Shown piece after piece: positions 8,996-16,910 of a stretch of DNA of 64,000 bases. Source of the stretch: Thalassovita sp. GTDB taxonomy: Bacteria; Pseudomonadota; Alphaproteobacteria; Rhodobacterales; Rhodobacteraceae. The notes below the pieces were generated by a model that worked only from the letters and a program-made list of their open reading frames with translations, made no database searches and was not told the origin of the DNA. The number at the start of each line of letters is the position of its first letter. Within the stretch, counting starts at the first letter, position 1. A program made the translations under genes and the position numbers. Where the stretch lies: NCBI RefSeq assembly GCF_963691685.1, contig NZ_OY829290.1:992001-1056000 (forward strand). The letters run 5' to 3'.

Positions 8996-9979
8996 TTATT
9001 CTACCGCTTGAATGCGGGCGACCAACGACTGCAGGGCCGGGTCGGTGACGTATTTGTCATAAACCGGCTGCATCGCGGCCACGAAGGGGGCTTTGTCGAT
9101 GTCGGTGATGATCTCATTGCCGGCAGCGCGCACCTTCTCCTCAGAGGCGGCTTCGCGGGCGGCCCAAAGCTCGCGGTTGACCGGGGTCGAATCCTTGGCG
9201 GCCTGCAGGATGATCGCCTGATCCTCCGCCGACAGTTTGTCGAAGGACATTTTCGACATCACCAGAACCTCCGGCACCATCAGGTGCTGGTCCAGCGTGT
9301 AGTAGCCGGCAACTTCAAAGTGGCCCGAGCTTTCGTAGGACGGCCAGTTGTTTTCCGCACCGTCAATTACGCCGGTCTGGATGGAGCTGTAGACCTCACC
9401 GTAAGGCATCGGGGTTGCGTTGGCGCCCAGGGCTGCCACCATATCAACAAACAGGTCCGACTGCATCACGCGGAACTTCATGCCGGCCAGATCGTCCATC
9501 GATTTGATCGGTTTCTGGCTGTTGTAGAAGCTGCGCGAGCCCGCATCATAATAGGTCAGGCCAACCAGATCATGGTTGCCGAAGGCCGCCAGAATGTCAG
9601 CACCCACATCACCGTCCAGCACCTTGTGCATATGGTCGGTGGAGCGGAAAATATAGGGCAGCGAGGGCACCTGAGTTTCCGGAATGATGTTATTGAACGG
9701 ACCCATCGAGACGCGGTTGAGGTCAATCACCCCGAACTGTGTCTGTTCGATGGTGTCTTTCTCTTCGCCCAGCTGCGCTGAGTGGAACACCTCAATACAG
9801 ATGCGCCCGCCGGAGCGTTCTTTGACCAGATCGCCCATGTGGTTCACAGCGGCGACGGTCGGATAGCCGTCGGAATGTGTGTCCGACGAACGCAGCGTGA
9901 TTTCGCATTCTGCCAAAGCACTGCCAGCCATGGCCACCGTGCAGGCGGCTGCGGCAAAGGACATAGTTCCCAGTTTCAT
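8996..9979 (-). CDS. dctP: TRAP transporter substrate-binding protein (DctP family), probable uronate binder
   Basis: Periplasmic solute receptor of 327 residues. A signal peptide is clear (hydrophobic stretch to GSALA-E). Mature features include LRSSDTHSDGYPTV, the KFRVMQSDLF segment whose Arg usually clamps the substrate carboxylate, and the NNWPSYES block typical of DctP proteins. A GGAGG ribosome site precedes the ATG. It follows uxaC by 26 bases, so the first enzyme and the receptor are co-transcribed. A ligand of the glucuronate or unsaturated-uronate type is inferred from the operon. Confidence 0.92.
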   Translation of the reverse strand: MKLGTMSFAAAACTVAMAGSALAECEITLRSSDTHSDGYPTVAAVNHMGDLVKERSGGRICIEVFHSAQLGEEKDTIEQTQFGVIDLNRVSMGPFNNIIPETQVPSLPYIFRSTDHMHKVLDGDVGADILAAFGNHDLVGLTYYDAGSRSFYNSQKPIKSMDDLAGMKFRVMQSDLFVDMVAALGANATPMPYGEVYSSIQTGVIDGAENNWPSYESSGHFEVAGYYTLDQHLMVPEVLVMSKMSFDKLSAEDQAIILQAAKDSTPVNRELWAAREAASEEKVRAAGNEIITDIDKAPFVAAMQPVYDKYVTDPALQSLVARIQAVE

Positions 9980-10005
9980 GTCTTCCTCCCAGTTTGTTGA
10001 CCGGA

Positions 10006-11412
10006 TCAGAGGCGATAGCCCTCTTTCACCAGACGATATGTAAGGTCGTATGCGACCTCGGTTGCCTCACCTTCACTCAGTCGGCCTGTGCCGACCAGTT
10101 GGGCAAGAAATGCACAATCGGACCGCCGTGACACATCATGCCGGGCAGGGATCGAGCAAAAGGCGCGGGTGTCGTCGTTAAAGCCGACGGTGTTGTAGAA
10201 CCCGCATGTTTCGGTTGTTGTTTCGCGGAAGCGGCGAATGCCTTCGGCGCTGTCAAAGAACCACCAGGGCGGGCCCAGGCGCAGGGCAGGGTAGGCGCCT
10301 GCCAATGGTGCCAGTTCGCGCCCGTAGGTGGTTTCATCCAAGGTAAACAGGATGATGTTTAGGTCTTTCTCCATCCCGACGGCATCCAGCATCGGCTTCA
10401 ACGCCGCGACGTAGTCGGTGCGGCCGGGGATATCGAAGCCTTTGTCGCGGCCATAGCCGGCAAAGACCTGCGCCGAATGGTTGCGGCGGGAACCGGGGTG
10501 AATTTGCAGGACCAGCCCGTCCTCAAGGCTCATCCGGGCCATTTCGGTCAGCATCTGGCCGCGAAACGCCTCAGCCTCCTCAGCGGTGGCCTGACCGGTG
10601 CGCACCATCTGATAGAGGGCGGCCGCTTCGATCTGTGGCAGGTCCTCGGTCCGCGCGGTGGGGTGGCCGTGATCGCTGGCCGTGGCGCCGAAATCCTTGA
10701 AGTAGGCGCGGCGCTTTCGATGGGCGTTCAGATAGCCCTCCCAGGTGGTGATATCTTCGCCGGTCAGCGCGCCAAACGCCTCAAGGTTTTCAAGGAAACC
10801 TTCAAAATCGGGGTCCACCACGGCATCAGGCCGATAGGTGGTGATGACGCGGCCCTGCCAATCGCTGTCCCGAATAGCGCGGTGCCATTGCAGGTCATCC
10901 AAGGCACCTTCAGTGGTGGCCAGCGCTTCGATGTTGAATTGGTCAAACAGCGCGCGGGGGCGGAATTCGGGTTCTGCCAGTTTGGCGTCAATATGATCGT
11001 AATAGGCATCCGCCGTGTCCGCGTTCAGCGGCTCTGTCAGGCCAAAGACGGTCTCAAAGGCGTGGTTCAGCCAGATCGCAGAGGGCGTGCCGCGGAACAG
11101 ATGCATATGCGCGGCAAACCGGCGCCAGATGACACGAGGGTCGCTTTCCGCAGCACCGCCATCACTGCGCGGCACGCCCAGATCCGCCAGATCCACCCCT
11201 TGGGACACCAACATGCGAAAGACGTAGTGGTCGGGCACCACAAACAGTTCAGCCGGGTTTGGGAACCGCGTGTTTTCAGCAAACCAGCGGGGATCACAAT
11301 GCCCGTGCGGGCTGACGATCGGCAGGTCACGCACCCCGTCATATAGGCGTTGCGCAATGGCGCGCAGGCCCGGTTCAGCAGGGAAAAGGCGGTTGGGATC
11401 AAGCAGGCCCAT
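10006..11412 (-). CDS. uxaC: glucuronate isomerase
   Basis: Converts D-glucuronate to D-fructuronate (and galacturonate to tagaturonate). 468 residues, normal for UxaC. Diagnostic blocks include DLPIVSPHGHCDP near the N-terminus (metal-binding His pair), LQIHPGSRRNHS, and the late CSIPARHDVSRR. First gene of the nine-gene uronate operon, starting with ATG preceded by AAGGA and facing the divergent GntR regulator. The operon has uxuB/uxuA but no uxaA/uxaB-type altronate branch in view, so glucuronate is the more likely substrate. Confidence 0.95.
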   Translation of the reverse strand: MGLLDPNRLFPAEPGLRAIAQRLYDGVRDLPIVSPHGHCDPRWFAENTRFPNPAELFVVPDHYVFRMLVSQGVDLADLGVPRSDGGAAESDPRVIWRRFAAHMHLFRGTPSAIWLNHAFETVFGLTEPLNADTADAYYDHIDAKLAEPEFRPRALFDQFNIEALATTEGALDDLQWHRAIRDSDWQGRVITTYRPDAVVDPDFEGFLENLEAFGALTGEDITTWEGYLNAHRKRRAYFKDFGATASDHGHPTARTEDLPQIEAAALYQMVRTGQATAEEAEAFRGQMLTEMARMSLEDGLVLQIHPGSRRNHSAQVFAGYGRDKGFDIPGRTDYVAALKPMLDAVGMEKDLNIILFTLDETTYGRELAPLAGAYPALRLGPPWWFFDSAEGIRRFRETTTETCGFYNTVGFNDDTRAFCSIPARHDVSRRSDCAFLAQLVGTGRLSEGEATEVAYDLTYRLVKEGYRL

Positions 11413-11448
11413 GGGTGTCCTTGTGGTGATTCGTTGTCATTCTGGTAA

Positions 11449-11467
11449 ACTAATATGCTAGATTAGT
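11449..11467. promoter_or_regulatory. candidate GntR operator between uxaC and the regulator gene
   Basis: A 19-base inverted repeat ACTAAT-N7-ATTAGT lies 37 bases upstream of uxaC and about 108 bases upstream of the regulator, in an AT-richer part of the divergent spacer. GntR/FCD regulators typically bind short palindromes in their own divergent promoter regions. The assignment to this regulator is inferred from position alone. Confidence 0.45.
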
Positions 11468-11574
11468 AGTTGAGTCAAAATGCAGATTGCGCCATAGTGA
11501 CTCGTGAGATTTTACGGGCCGTATAAAGGGGGCATCGATGGCACCCGGCATGGCCAAAGTGACGGACGTTCAGA

Positions 11575-12273
11575 ATGACCGAATTGCCTTTCGCGGCGCT
11601 GCAATCGCGGCCCGCAACCACCACCACGGATCTGGTGTATCGCAAGCTGCATGACGCGATTGTTGCGCTGGAGCTGCCGCCCGGCACCAAAATGTCTGAG
11701 GCGGATGTGGCCCGGCAGCTGGATGTGTCCCGCCAGCCGGTGCGCGATGCCTTCTTTCGGCTTAGCGAGCGGGGCTTTCTGCTGATCCGGCCGCAGCGTG
11801 CCACCTTGGTTTCCAAAATCTCGGAGGTTGCGGTGCGACAGGCGGCCTTTGTGCGGACCGCGCTGGAACTGGCCTGCCTGCGGGAGGCGATCAAACGGGC
11901 CACCGACAGCGATCTGGCCGCGTTGGAGGATCTGCTGGATCAGCAGAAGGGTGCGATTGAGCGTGATGCCTCATCTGAGTTCCACGATCTGGACGACGCG
12001 TTTCACCGCAAGATTTGTGACATTTCGGGGCAGGGTTTTGCCTGGTCGCTGATCCGCGAACAAAAGGCTCATATGGACCGGGTCCGCCGCCTGTCCCTGC
12101 CGGCCAATGGTCCACGCGCCTATGGGGAGCATTTGGACATCATGGCGGCCTTTCGCAAAGGGGATGTGGTCAGCGCTGAGGAGCATCTGACCCGGCATCT
12201 GAGTCATGTGTTTGAAATGGTAGGCATCATTCGTGGCCGCCATCCTGAGCTGTTTGAGGATGCCGGCGCATGA
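11575..12273 (+). CDS. GntR family transcriptional regulator with FCD domain (UxuR/ExuR-like)
   Basis: A 232-residue DNA-binding repressor. The N-terminal winged helix spans about residues 15-85 (LVYRKLHDAIVALELPPGTKMSEADVARQL, followed by the recognition helix SRQPVRDAFFRL). The C-terminal helical FCD ligand-binding domain has conserved His/Asp positions in DLDDAFHRKI and AYGEHLDIMAA that normally coordinate a metal. Divergent from the uronate operon and overlapping kdgK by four bases, so it most likely controls both. Effector probably a hexuronate or downstream intermediate (inference). Confidence 0.88.
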   Translation: MTELPFAALQSRPATTTTDLVYRKLHDAIVALELPPGTKMSEADVARQLDVSRQPVRDAFFRLSERGFLLIRPQRATLVSKISEVAVRQAAFVRTALELACLREAIKRATDSDLAALEDLLDQQKGAIERDASSEFHDLDDAFHRKICDISGQGFAWSLIREQKAHMDRVRRLSLPANGPRAYGEHLDIMAAFRKGDVVSAEEHLTRHLSHVFEMVGIIRGRHPELFEDAGA

Positions 12274-13181
12274 CCATGACAGAAAGGATGACGGCTGTGC
12301 GTCGCTGCATTGCGATTGGTGAATGCATGGTTGAACTGGCCCCGGCGCAGGACGGCCTGTACCGGTTGGGCTATGCTGGCGATACATTCAATACGGCGTG
12401 GTATCTGCAGGCGTCCTTAGCTGCGGGTGAGGTGTGTTATGCCTCGGCCATCGGAACCGATGCGGCCTCGGCCAAGTTGCGCAGTTTTGTGGCGGACAGC
12501 GGCATCACGCCTGCCCTGCAAGAGGTGCCTGAAACCAGTGTTGGCCTTTATCTGATTGAAACCAAGGATGGCGAACGTTCGTTTTCCTACTGGCGCAGTG
12601 CCTCGGCGGCGCGGCAGTTGGCGGCCGATCCTGATCGCCTGCCGGTGGCAGGGCAGGGCGATCTGTTGTTTTTCAGCGGCATCACAATGGCGATCCTGTT
12701 GGGGCAGGGGCGGCAGAACCTGCTGGAGTATCTGAGTGCAGCCCGTGATCGGGGCGCGATTGTGGTGTTTGACCCGAACCTGCGGCCGCGCCTGTGGCAG
12801 AGCGGCGATGACATGCGCCATTGGATCACCGAGGCAGCGCGGGTCAGCGATGTTGTATTGCCATCGCATGAGGATGAAGCCGAGCATTTTGGTGACGCGG
12901 ACCCGGCGGCCACCGGGGCACGCTATCAGGCCCTGGGTTGCGCGGTGGTGATCGTCAAGGACGGACCCGGTGCAGTGCGCATCCTGACGCCGGAAGGGGT
13001 GGAAGAGGTGAGCCCGCAGAAGGTGACGCAATTGGTCGACACAACGGCGGCTGGCGATGCCTTCAACGCGGGGATGCTGGCGGCATGGATCGGGGGCGCG
13101 GATCTGGCGGCATCGGTTGCGGCCGGCTGCGCGCTCTCGGCCCGGGTTATTCAGGCGCCGGGTGCTTTGGTTCAACTGTAG
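12270..13181 (+). CDS. kdgK: 2-keto-3-deoxygluconate kinase
   Basis: PfkB-family sugar kinase of 303 residues that phosphorylates KDG to KDPG, completing the uronate route encoded upstream. Visible motifs are GECMVELAP with GYAGDTFNTAWYL in the N-terminal substrate region, and the catalytic anion-hole signature DTTAAGDAFNAG near the C-terminus, whose Asp is the base. Its ATG overlaps the regulator's stop (ATGA); later in-frame ATGs at 12276 and 12288 are possible starts. The KDPG aldolase gene is not in the window. Confidence 0.93.
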   Translation: MTMTERMTAVRRCIAIGECMVELAPAQDGLYRLGYAGDTFNTAWYLQASLAAGEVCYASAIGTDAASAKLRSFVADSGITPALQEVPETSVGLYLIETKDGERSFSYWRSASAARQLAADPDRLPVAGQGDLLFFSGITMAILLGQGRQNLLEYLSAARDRGAIVVFDPNLRPRLWQSGDDMRHWITEAARVSDVVLPSHEDEAEHFGDADPAATGARYQALGCAVVIVKDGPGAVRILTPEGVEEVSPQKVTQLVDTTAAGDAFNAGMLAAWIGGADLAASVAAGCALSARVIQAPGALVQL

Positions 13182-13194
13182 TCACTGCAATGAA

Positions 13195-13223
13195 AAGGCC
13201 CGCTGGGATGGCGGGCCTTGTTT
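13195..13223. terminator. bidirectional terminator between kdgK and the CBS gene
   Basis: Inverted repeat AAGGCCCGC / GCGGGCCTT with a seven-base loop between convergent genes. The strand reading out of the CBS gene ends in a TTTT run, and the other side has GTTT, so it can serve both transcripts. Confidence 0.8.
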
Positions 13224-13228
13224 CGATC

Positions 13229-13753
13229 TTATCCGACGATCAGCTGTTTCAGCTGCAGCGCCTCATGTTCAAGGGATCGCAGGCGATATTGGATCACATC
13301 GCCGATGGTGATCATCCCGCAAAGCTTGCCATGATCGATCACCGGCATGTGGCGGAAGCGCCCGTCCGTCATGCGGCGCAGCACTGAAATCAGCGCATCC
13401 TCTGGCGCGCAGGTCTGCACCTCACGGGTCATGTTTTCAGCCACCTGCTGGGGCAGGGTCTGGCCCGGCGTCTCGGCCAGTTTGCGCACGATGTCGCGTT
13501 CGGACAGGATGCCGCGCAGGTCACCGGCATCATCCGTGACAACCAAAGCACCGATCCGCTTCTCGCTCAGGATCTCAACCGCCTGACGCAGCGTGTCTTC
13601 GGGGCGCACTGAAATCACATCGGTGTTCTTATCGGCCAGCAGCTGACCTACAGTTGCAATGTCTTCAGAGGTGTTGCTCGTTAGGGTCTGGCTGGCCGTG
13701 CGCTGACTGTCACTGCTGTCGCCGCGGGTTGGTGGCTGGTATGATGTTGGCAT
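13229..13753 (-). CDS. tandem CBS-domain protein
   Basis: A 174-residue soluble protein made of a polar, Ser/Thr-rich leader of about 30 residues and two CBS domains (about residues 38-95 and 105-165). The repeats are recognisable as SVRPEDTLRQAVEIL..GALVVTD..GILSERDIV and TCAPEDALISVLRRM..HMPVID..GMITIGDVI. CBS pairs (Bateman modules) bind adenine nucleotides. Stand-alone members like this are common in alphaproteobacteria and have no assigned reaction. The start has a GGAGGAGAGG ribosome site. No neighbouring partner enzyme suggests a specific role. Confidence 0.85.
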   Translation of the reverse strand: MPTSYQPPTRGDSSDSQRTASQTLTSNTSEDIATVGQLLADKNTDVISVRPEDTLRQAVEILSEKRIGALVVTDDAGDLRGILSERDIVRKLAETPGQTLPQQVAENMTREVQTCAPEDALISVLRRMTDGRFRHMPVIDHGKLCGMITIGDVIQYRLRSLEHEALQLKQLIVG

Positions 13754-13837
13754 CTTTCCTCTCCTCCAGGCTTGATTGCACCCGTTGTGTTATGTCAGTG
13801 AAGCCCAGCTGAGACCCATCGTGCAAGGAAAATCAAA

Positions 13838-14026
13838 TTGTTGCCCCTGAATGACCTGTCTTTGACACCGGCGATTGCGACCGTTTTGTTCTTTGTCGCG
13901 GTGGTGGCTGGCTATCGCTATCGGCGTACCTGGAAGGCGGAAGGGCCGCGCTGGCAGCTGTGGCTGTTTGGGGTGATTGCAGCTGTATGCCTACTGATCC
14001 TGGGGTTCACGCCGATGGCCAGCTGA
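13838..14026 (+). CDS. small membrane protein, unknown function
   Basis: A 62-residue protein with two predicted membrane segments (about residues 10-28 and 40-57) separated by a basic loop, YRYRRTWKAEGPR. It starts at TTG, with AGGA about eight bases upstream, and is followed by a strong terminator. Codon use matches the neighbours, which supports coding. I do not recognise the family. The bidirectional terminator separates it from nqrM, so it is not obviously part of the NQR set. Confidence 0.55.
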   Translation: MLPLNDLSLTPAIATVLFFVAVVAGYRYRRTWKAEGPRWQLWLFGVIAAVCLLILGFTPMAS

Positions 14027-14050
14027 TCGAAGGGCGGAGCGCCAGACATG

Positions 14051-14083
14051 AAAAAACGCGGCACCTGAAGGGCCGCGTTTTTT
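14051..14083. terminator. bidirectional terminator between the small membrane protein and nqrM
   Basis: Perfect twelve-base arms AAAAAACGCGGC / GCCGCGTTTTTT with a nine-base loop. T-runs on both strands make it a symmetric rho-independent terminator for two convergent transcripts. Confidence 0.92.
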
Positions 14084-14108
14084 CATATGTACTTTAGGAA
14101 GCTTGCGC

Positions 14109-14351
14109 TTACTGACCGTCTTCGGCGTCCATCTGCTCCAGCATTTTGCGGGCGCGTGGGCAGGCCAGGCGTTCGCGCAGCGGGCTGTCAGGATCGATCT
14201 CTTTCTTGCAGACCAGACATTGATCCGCATCCGAGATTGCATTCAACCCACCGCAGCTGCCCTTGATCCGCTTACCCATCAGCATGACGCCCAGCGACAT
14301 GCCGATCATAACCACACAGAAGAGGCCGAAGGTGAACAGGAATGTTTCCAC
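14109..14351 (-). CDS. nqrM: Na+-NQR maturation protein NqrM (DUF539)
   Basis: An 80-residue membrane-anchored protein needed to assemble the iron centre of the sodium-pumping NADH:quinone reductase. An N-terminal membrane helix (about residues 4-25, with GMSLGVMLMG) is followed by the Cys pattern CGGLN-x7-C-x2-C and one later Cys, the family hallmark. It starts at GTG with AGGA upstream and lies 15 bases after apbE, so the two are co-transcribed away from nqrA-F. Both products act on the NQR complex. Confidence 0.9.
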   Translation of the reverse strand: METFLFTFGLFCVVMIGMSLGVMLMGKRIKGSCGGLNAISDADQCLVCKKEIDPDSPLRERLACPRARKMLEQMDAEDGQ

Positions 14352-14366
14352 GGTGTTAGGTCCTGA

Positions 14367-15386
14367 TTAGGCTTGCAACGCGTCGAAACGCGGGCTCGCA
14401 GTGGTGACGAAGTCGTTGGTGCCGCGTTCAATGAAGAGAACGGCGAGGTTCTGTTCTTTGGCGATTTCCATGCCGCGGTCCTTGCCCAGAACCAGCATCG
14501 CAGTGGCCCAAGCATCGGCCAGCATGGCGTTTTCTGCCAGCACGGTGGCCGAGGTGGTGCGGTGGGTCACGGGACGTCCGGTCTTGGCGTCCAGAATGTG
14601 CGAGAAGCGCTGACCGTCCTGCTCGAAGTAGTTGCGGTAGTCACCCGAGGTGGCCAGACCCATGTTCGACAGGCCAACAACCTGCTGCAGCGCCGGCGAT
14701 GCGGCCAGCGGGGTCTCAACACCGATGCGCCAGTCCAGACCATCAGGGTTCTTACCAGCGGTGACGATGTCGCCGCCAACTTCGACCATGTAGTCCTGCA
14801 GACCCAGCGCCGCCAGCGCCTTGCCTGCGGCGTCTACACCGAAGCCTTTGCCGATCGCAGAAAGATATACAGTTGCATCCGCGTTGCGCTTTGCAACCTG
14901 ATTCCCGCGAATCTCCAGCACGTTCTTCTGACCGGTCGCGGCTGCGACGCGGGTGATTTCCGCCTCAGCAGGGGCCGCGTCGGTTGCGCCGTTTGCGCCA
15001 AAGCCCCACAGATCGATCAGCGGGCCGAGGGTGACGTCAAACTGGCCGTCGCTCAGGGCGTTGATGTCTTGGGCGGCGTTCAGAACCTCGGCCAGCTCAG
15101 CCGAAACGGTCATCGGCGCGGTGCTGTTCGAAGCGTTCAGACGCGAAACTTCCGAGCCGGAATCCCAGTTGGACATCAGGGTGTTAACACGGGCGAAGGC
15201 CATGTTGACGGCATCCTGAGCCTGAGCTTCGGTCACGGCGTTTTTGTGGTCAACTGCGGTGATCTTGTAGGTCGTGCCCATGGTCGCACCCGACAGCTCA
15301 ATCACGCGCGAGCGCGATTGGCAGGCGGCCAGCGCCAGGGGGAGCCACAGAACAGTACGGCGGGAGAATTTGATGCTTTGGGTCAC
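14367..15386 (-). CDS. apbE: FAD:protein FMN transferase (flavin-attaching lipoprotein)
   Basis: Attaches FMN covalently to Thr of NqrB and NqrC on the periplasmic side. About 339 residues from a GTG start. The N-terminus FSRRTVLWLPLALAACQS is a lipoprotein signal with an LAAC lipobox. Further family features are GATMGTTYKI, YLSAIGKGFGVD and VGGDIVTAGKNPDG, followed by the ATSGDYRNYFE and SHILDAKTGRP blocks. An open frame continues upstream of the GTG but has no signal-sequence logic and invades the nqr promoter region, so it is rejected. Divergent from nqrABCDEF. Confidence 0.93.
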   Translation of the reverse strand: MTQSIKFSRRTVLWLPLALAACQSRSRVIELSGATMGTTYKITAVDHKNAVTEAQAQDAVNMAFARVNTLMSNWDSGSEVSRLNASNSTAPMTVSAELAEVLNAAQDINALSDGQFDVTLGPLIDLWGFGANGATDAAPAEAEITRVAAATGQKNVLEIRGNQVAKRNADATVYLSAIGKGFGVDAAGKALAALGLQDYMVEVGGDIVTAGKNPDGLDWRIGVETPLAASPALQQVVGLSNMGLATSGDYRNYFEQDGQRFSHILDAKTGRPVTHRTTSATVLAENAMLADAWATAMLVLGKDRGMEIAKEQNLAVLFIERGTNDFVTTASPRFDALQA

Positions 15387-15441
15387 GAGGAGACTCTCTT
15401 GTTTGCTGGGCAGACGTATACGCACACGCGCGGGCAGTGAC

Positions 15442-15460
15442 TTGCGACATATTGACGCAA
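15442..15460. promoter_or_regulatory. palindrome in the apbE-nqrA promoter region, RegA/PrrA-type site
   Basis: TTGCGACATATTGACGCAA has perfect TTGCG/CGCAA ends. Its core GCGAC-N5-GACGC matches the GCGNC-N5-GNCGC arrangement described for RegA/PrrA redox response regulators of Rhodobacteraceae. It is placed about 55 bases before apbE and 100 before nqrA, suitable for joint redox control. The match is seen; regulation is inferred. Confidence 0.5.
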
Positions 15461-15563
15461 TCTGTTTTTGGCCCGTGTTTACCCCTTTGACATCGACTAT
15501 CCGGTGCCCCGAAATGGGCGGCGAAAACCCTCGCGCGCCCGTGTCAGCGAAAGCGTAGTGGAC

Positions 15564-16907
15564 GTGCAGCAGTTTATACTGAAAAAAGGCCTCGCCCTCC
15601 CTGTGACCGGAGCCCCGGATCAGGGGGATGTAACCCCAATCGATGTGAAGAACGTCGCCGTAATCGGTGCCGACTACATCGGCCTCAAACCTCGTTTGGC
15701 AGTGCAGGAAGGCGACGTTGTTGCCGCTGGCGCGCCAATCTTTGCCCATAAGGACACACCTGACGTCAAAGTCGTGGCACCGTTGTCCGGCCGGGTGAAG
15801 GCGGTCAATCGTGGCGCCCGCCGCGCCCTGATCAGCGTTGAGATCGAAGTGGACGCCGATGCGGCCGCGCCGGTGGACTTCTCCGCCGTTGGCGACATCG
15901 CAACCGCAGAGGGGCTGGCTGAACGGCTCTGCGCTGCAGGTCTGTGGACGTCCTTCCGCACCCGGCCCTATTCCAAGGTGCCTGATCCGGCGTCGCGTCC
16001 GGCCGCCCTTTATGTGACGGCGATGGATTCGGAACCGCTGGCGGGGGATGCTGCCAAGATCATCGCGCTGGCACCCGATGCGTTCCGCAAAGGTCTGGAA
16101 GCGATCGCAGGTCTGAGCGAAGGCAAAACCTACCTCTGTCAGGAAATCGGGGCCGATGTTCCCGGTGGCGATCTGAACGGGGTTGAGGCCGTTGGCTTCT
16201 CAGGGCCGCACCCGGCGGGACTTGCAGGTACACACATGCACTTCCTTGAGCCGCCGACTGCTGCAAAAACCGTTTGGACCATTGGCTATCAGGATGTGAT
16301 TGCCATCGGTCGCCTGCTGGAAACCGGCACCTATGACGCGACCCGCGTTGTGGCGCTGACCGGCCCGCTGATGAAGCAGCCCCGCCTGGTGCAGACCGTT
16401 GCCGGTGCATCCATGGTTGAGCTGTTGTCCGAGGATCTGGAAACCGACGTGCCGGTGCGCATGATTTCGGGGTCGATCCTGTCTGGCCGCGCCGGCGAAG
16501 GCCCCAGCGCCTATCTGGGCCGTTACGCGCGCCAGATCACCTTGATCGAAGAAGACCAGAAACAGATCCCGATGGGTTGGATCCGTCCGATGGCGTCGAA
16601 ATACGCTGTGCAGCCGGTTCTGGGCTCTGCCTTCTCGAAGAAGCTTTACGCTTTGACCTCTAACCTGAACGGTGGCCGCCGCGCCATGGTGCCGCTGGGC
16701 ACCTTCGAAGCGCTGATGCCGCAGGACTTCCTGCCAACTCAGCTGGTGCGCGCTATGTTGATCATGGACACCGACCAGGCACAGGCCCTCGGGGCCCTGG
16801 AACTCGACGAAGAGGATCTGGGTCTCATCGGTTTTGCCTGTCCCGCGAAATATGAATACGGCGATGCGCTCCGCGATTGCCTCACCAAGATCGAGAAGGA
16901 GGGCTAA
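15564..16907 (+). CDS. nqrA: Na+-translocating NADH:quinone reductase subunit A
   Basis: Peripheral cytoplasmic subunit A of the six-subunit Na+-NQR. About 447 residues from a GTG, the family's usual length. The N-terminus FILKKGLALPVTGAP and the C-terminus ALELDEEDLGLIGFACPAKY are diagnostic, as are GLWTSFRTRPYSKVP and HPAGLAGTHMHFLEPP. A GTG two codons earlier is also possible. A longer upstream frame of about 30 codons has no counterpart in NqrA proteins. First gene of a tight six-gene operon. Confidence 0.95.
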   Translation: MQQFILKKGLALPVTGAPDQGDVTPIDVKNVAVIGADYIGLKPRLAVQEGDVVAAGAPIFAHKDTPDVKVVAPLSGRVKAVNRGARRALISVEIEVDADAAAPVDFSAVGDIATAEGLAERLCAAGLWTSFRTRPYSKVPDPASRPAALYVTAMDSEPLAGDAAKIIALAPDAFRKGLEAIAGLSEGKTYLCQEIGADVPGGDLNGVEAVGFSGPHPAGLAGTHMHFLEPPTAAKTVWTIGYQDVIAIGRLLETGTYDATRVVALTGPLMKQPRLVQTVAGASMVELLSEDLETDVPVRMISGSILSGRAGEGPSAYLGRYARQITLIEEDQKQIPMGWIRPMASKYAVQPVLGSAFSKKLYALTSNLNGGRRAMVPLGTFEALMPQDFLPTQLVRAMLIMDTDQAQALGALELDEEDLGLIGFACPAKYEYGDALRDCLTKIEKEG

Positions 16908-16910
16908 CGC

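Noticed and set aside
14373..15440. Plus-strand open frame opposite apbE
   Set aside because: ApbE has a lipobox and all family motifs; the opposite frame has none.
15468..15563. N-terminal extension of nqrA by about 32 codons
   Set aside because: NqrA proteins begin at the KKGL segment; the extra residues are Arg-rich and lie in promoter sequence.
15387..15749. N-terminal extension of apbE by about 120 codons
   Set aside because: It would run through the divergent promoter and into nqrA, and would bury the lipoprotein signal inside the protein.
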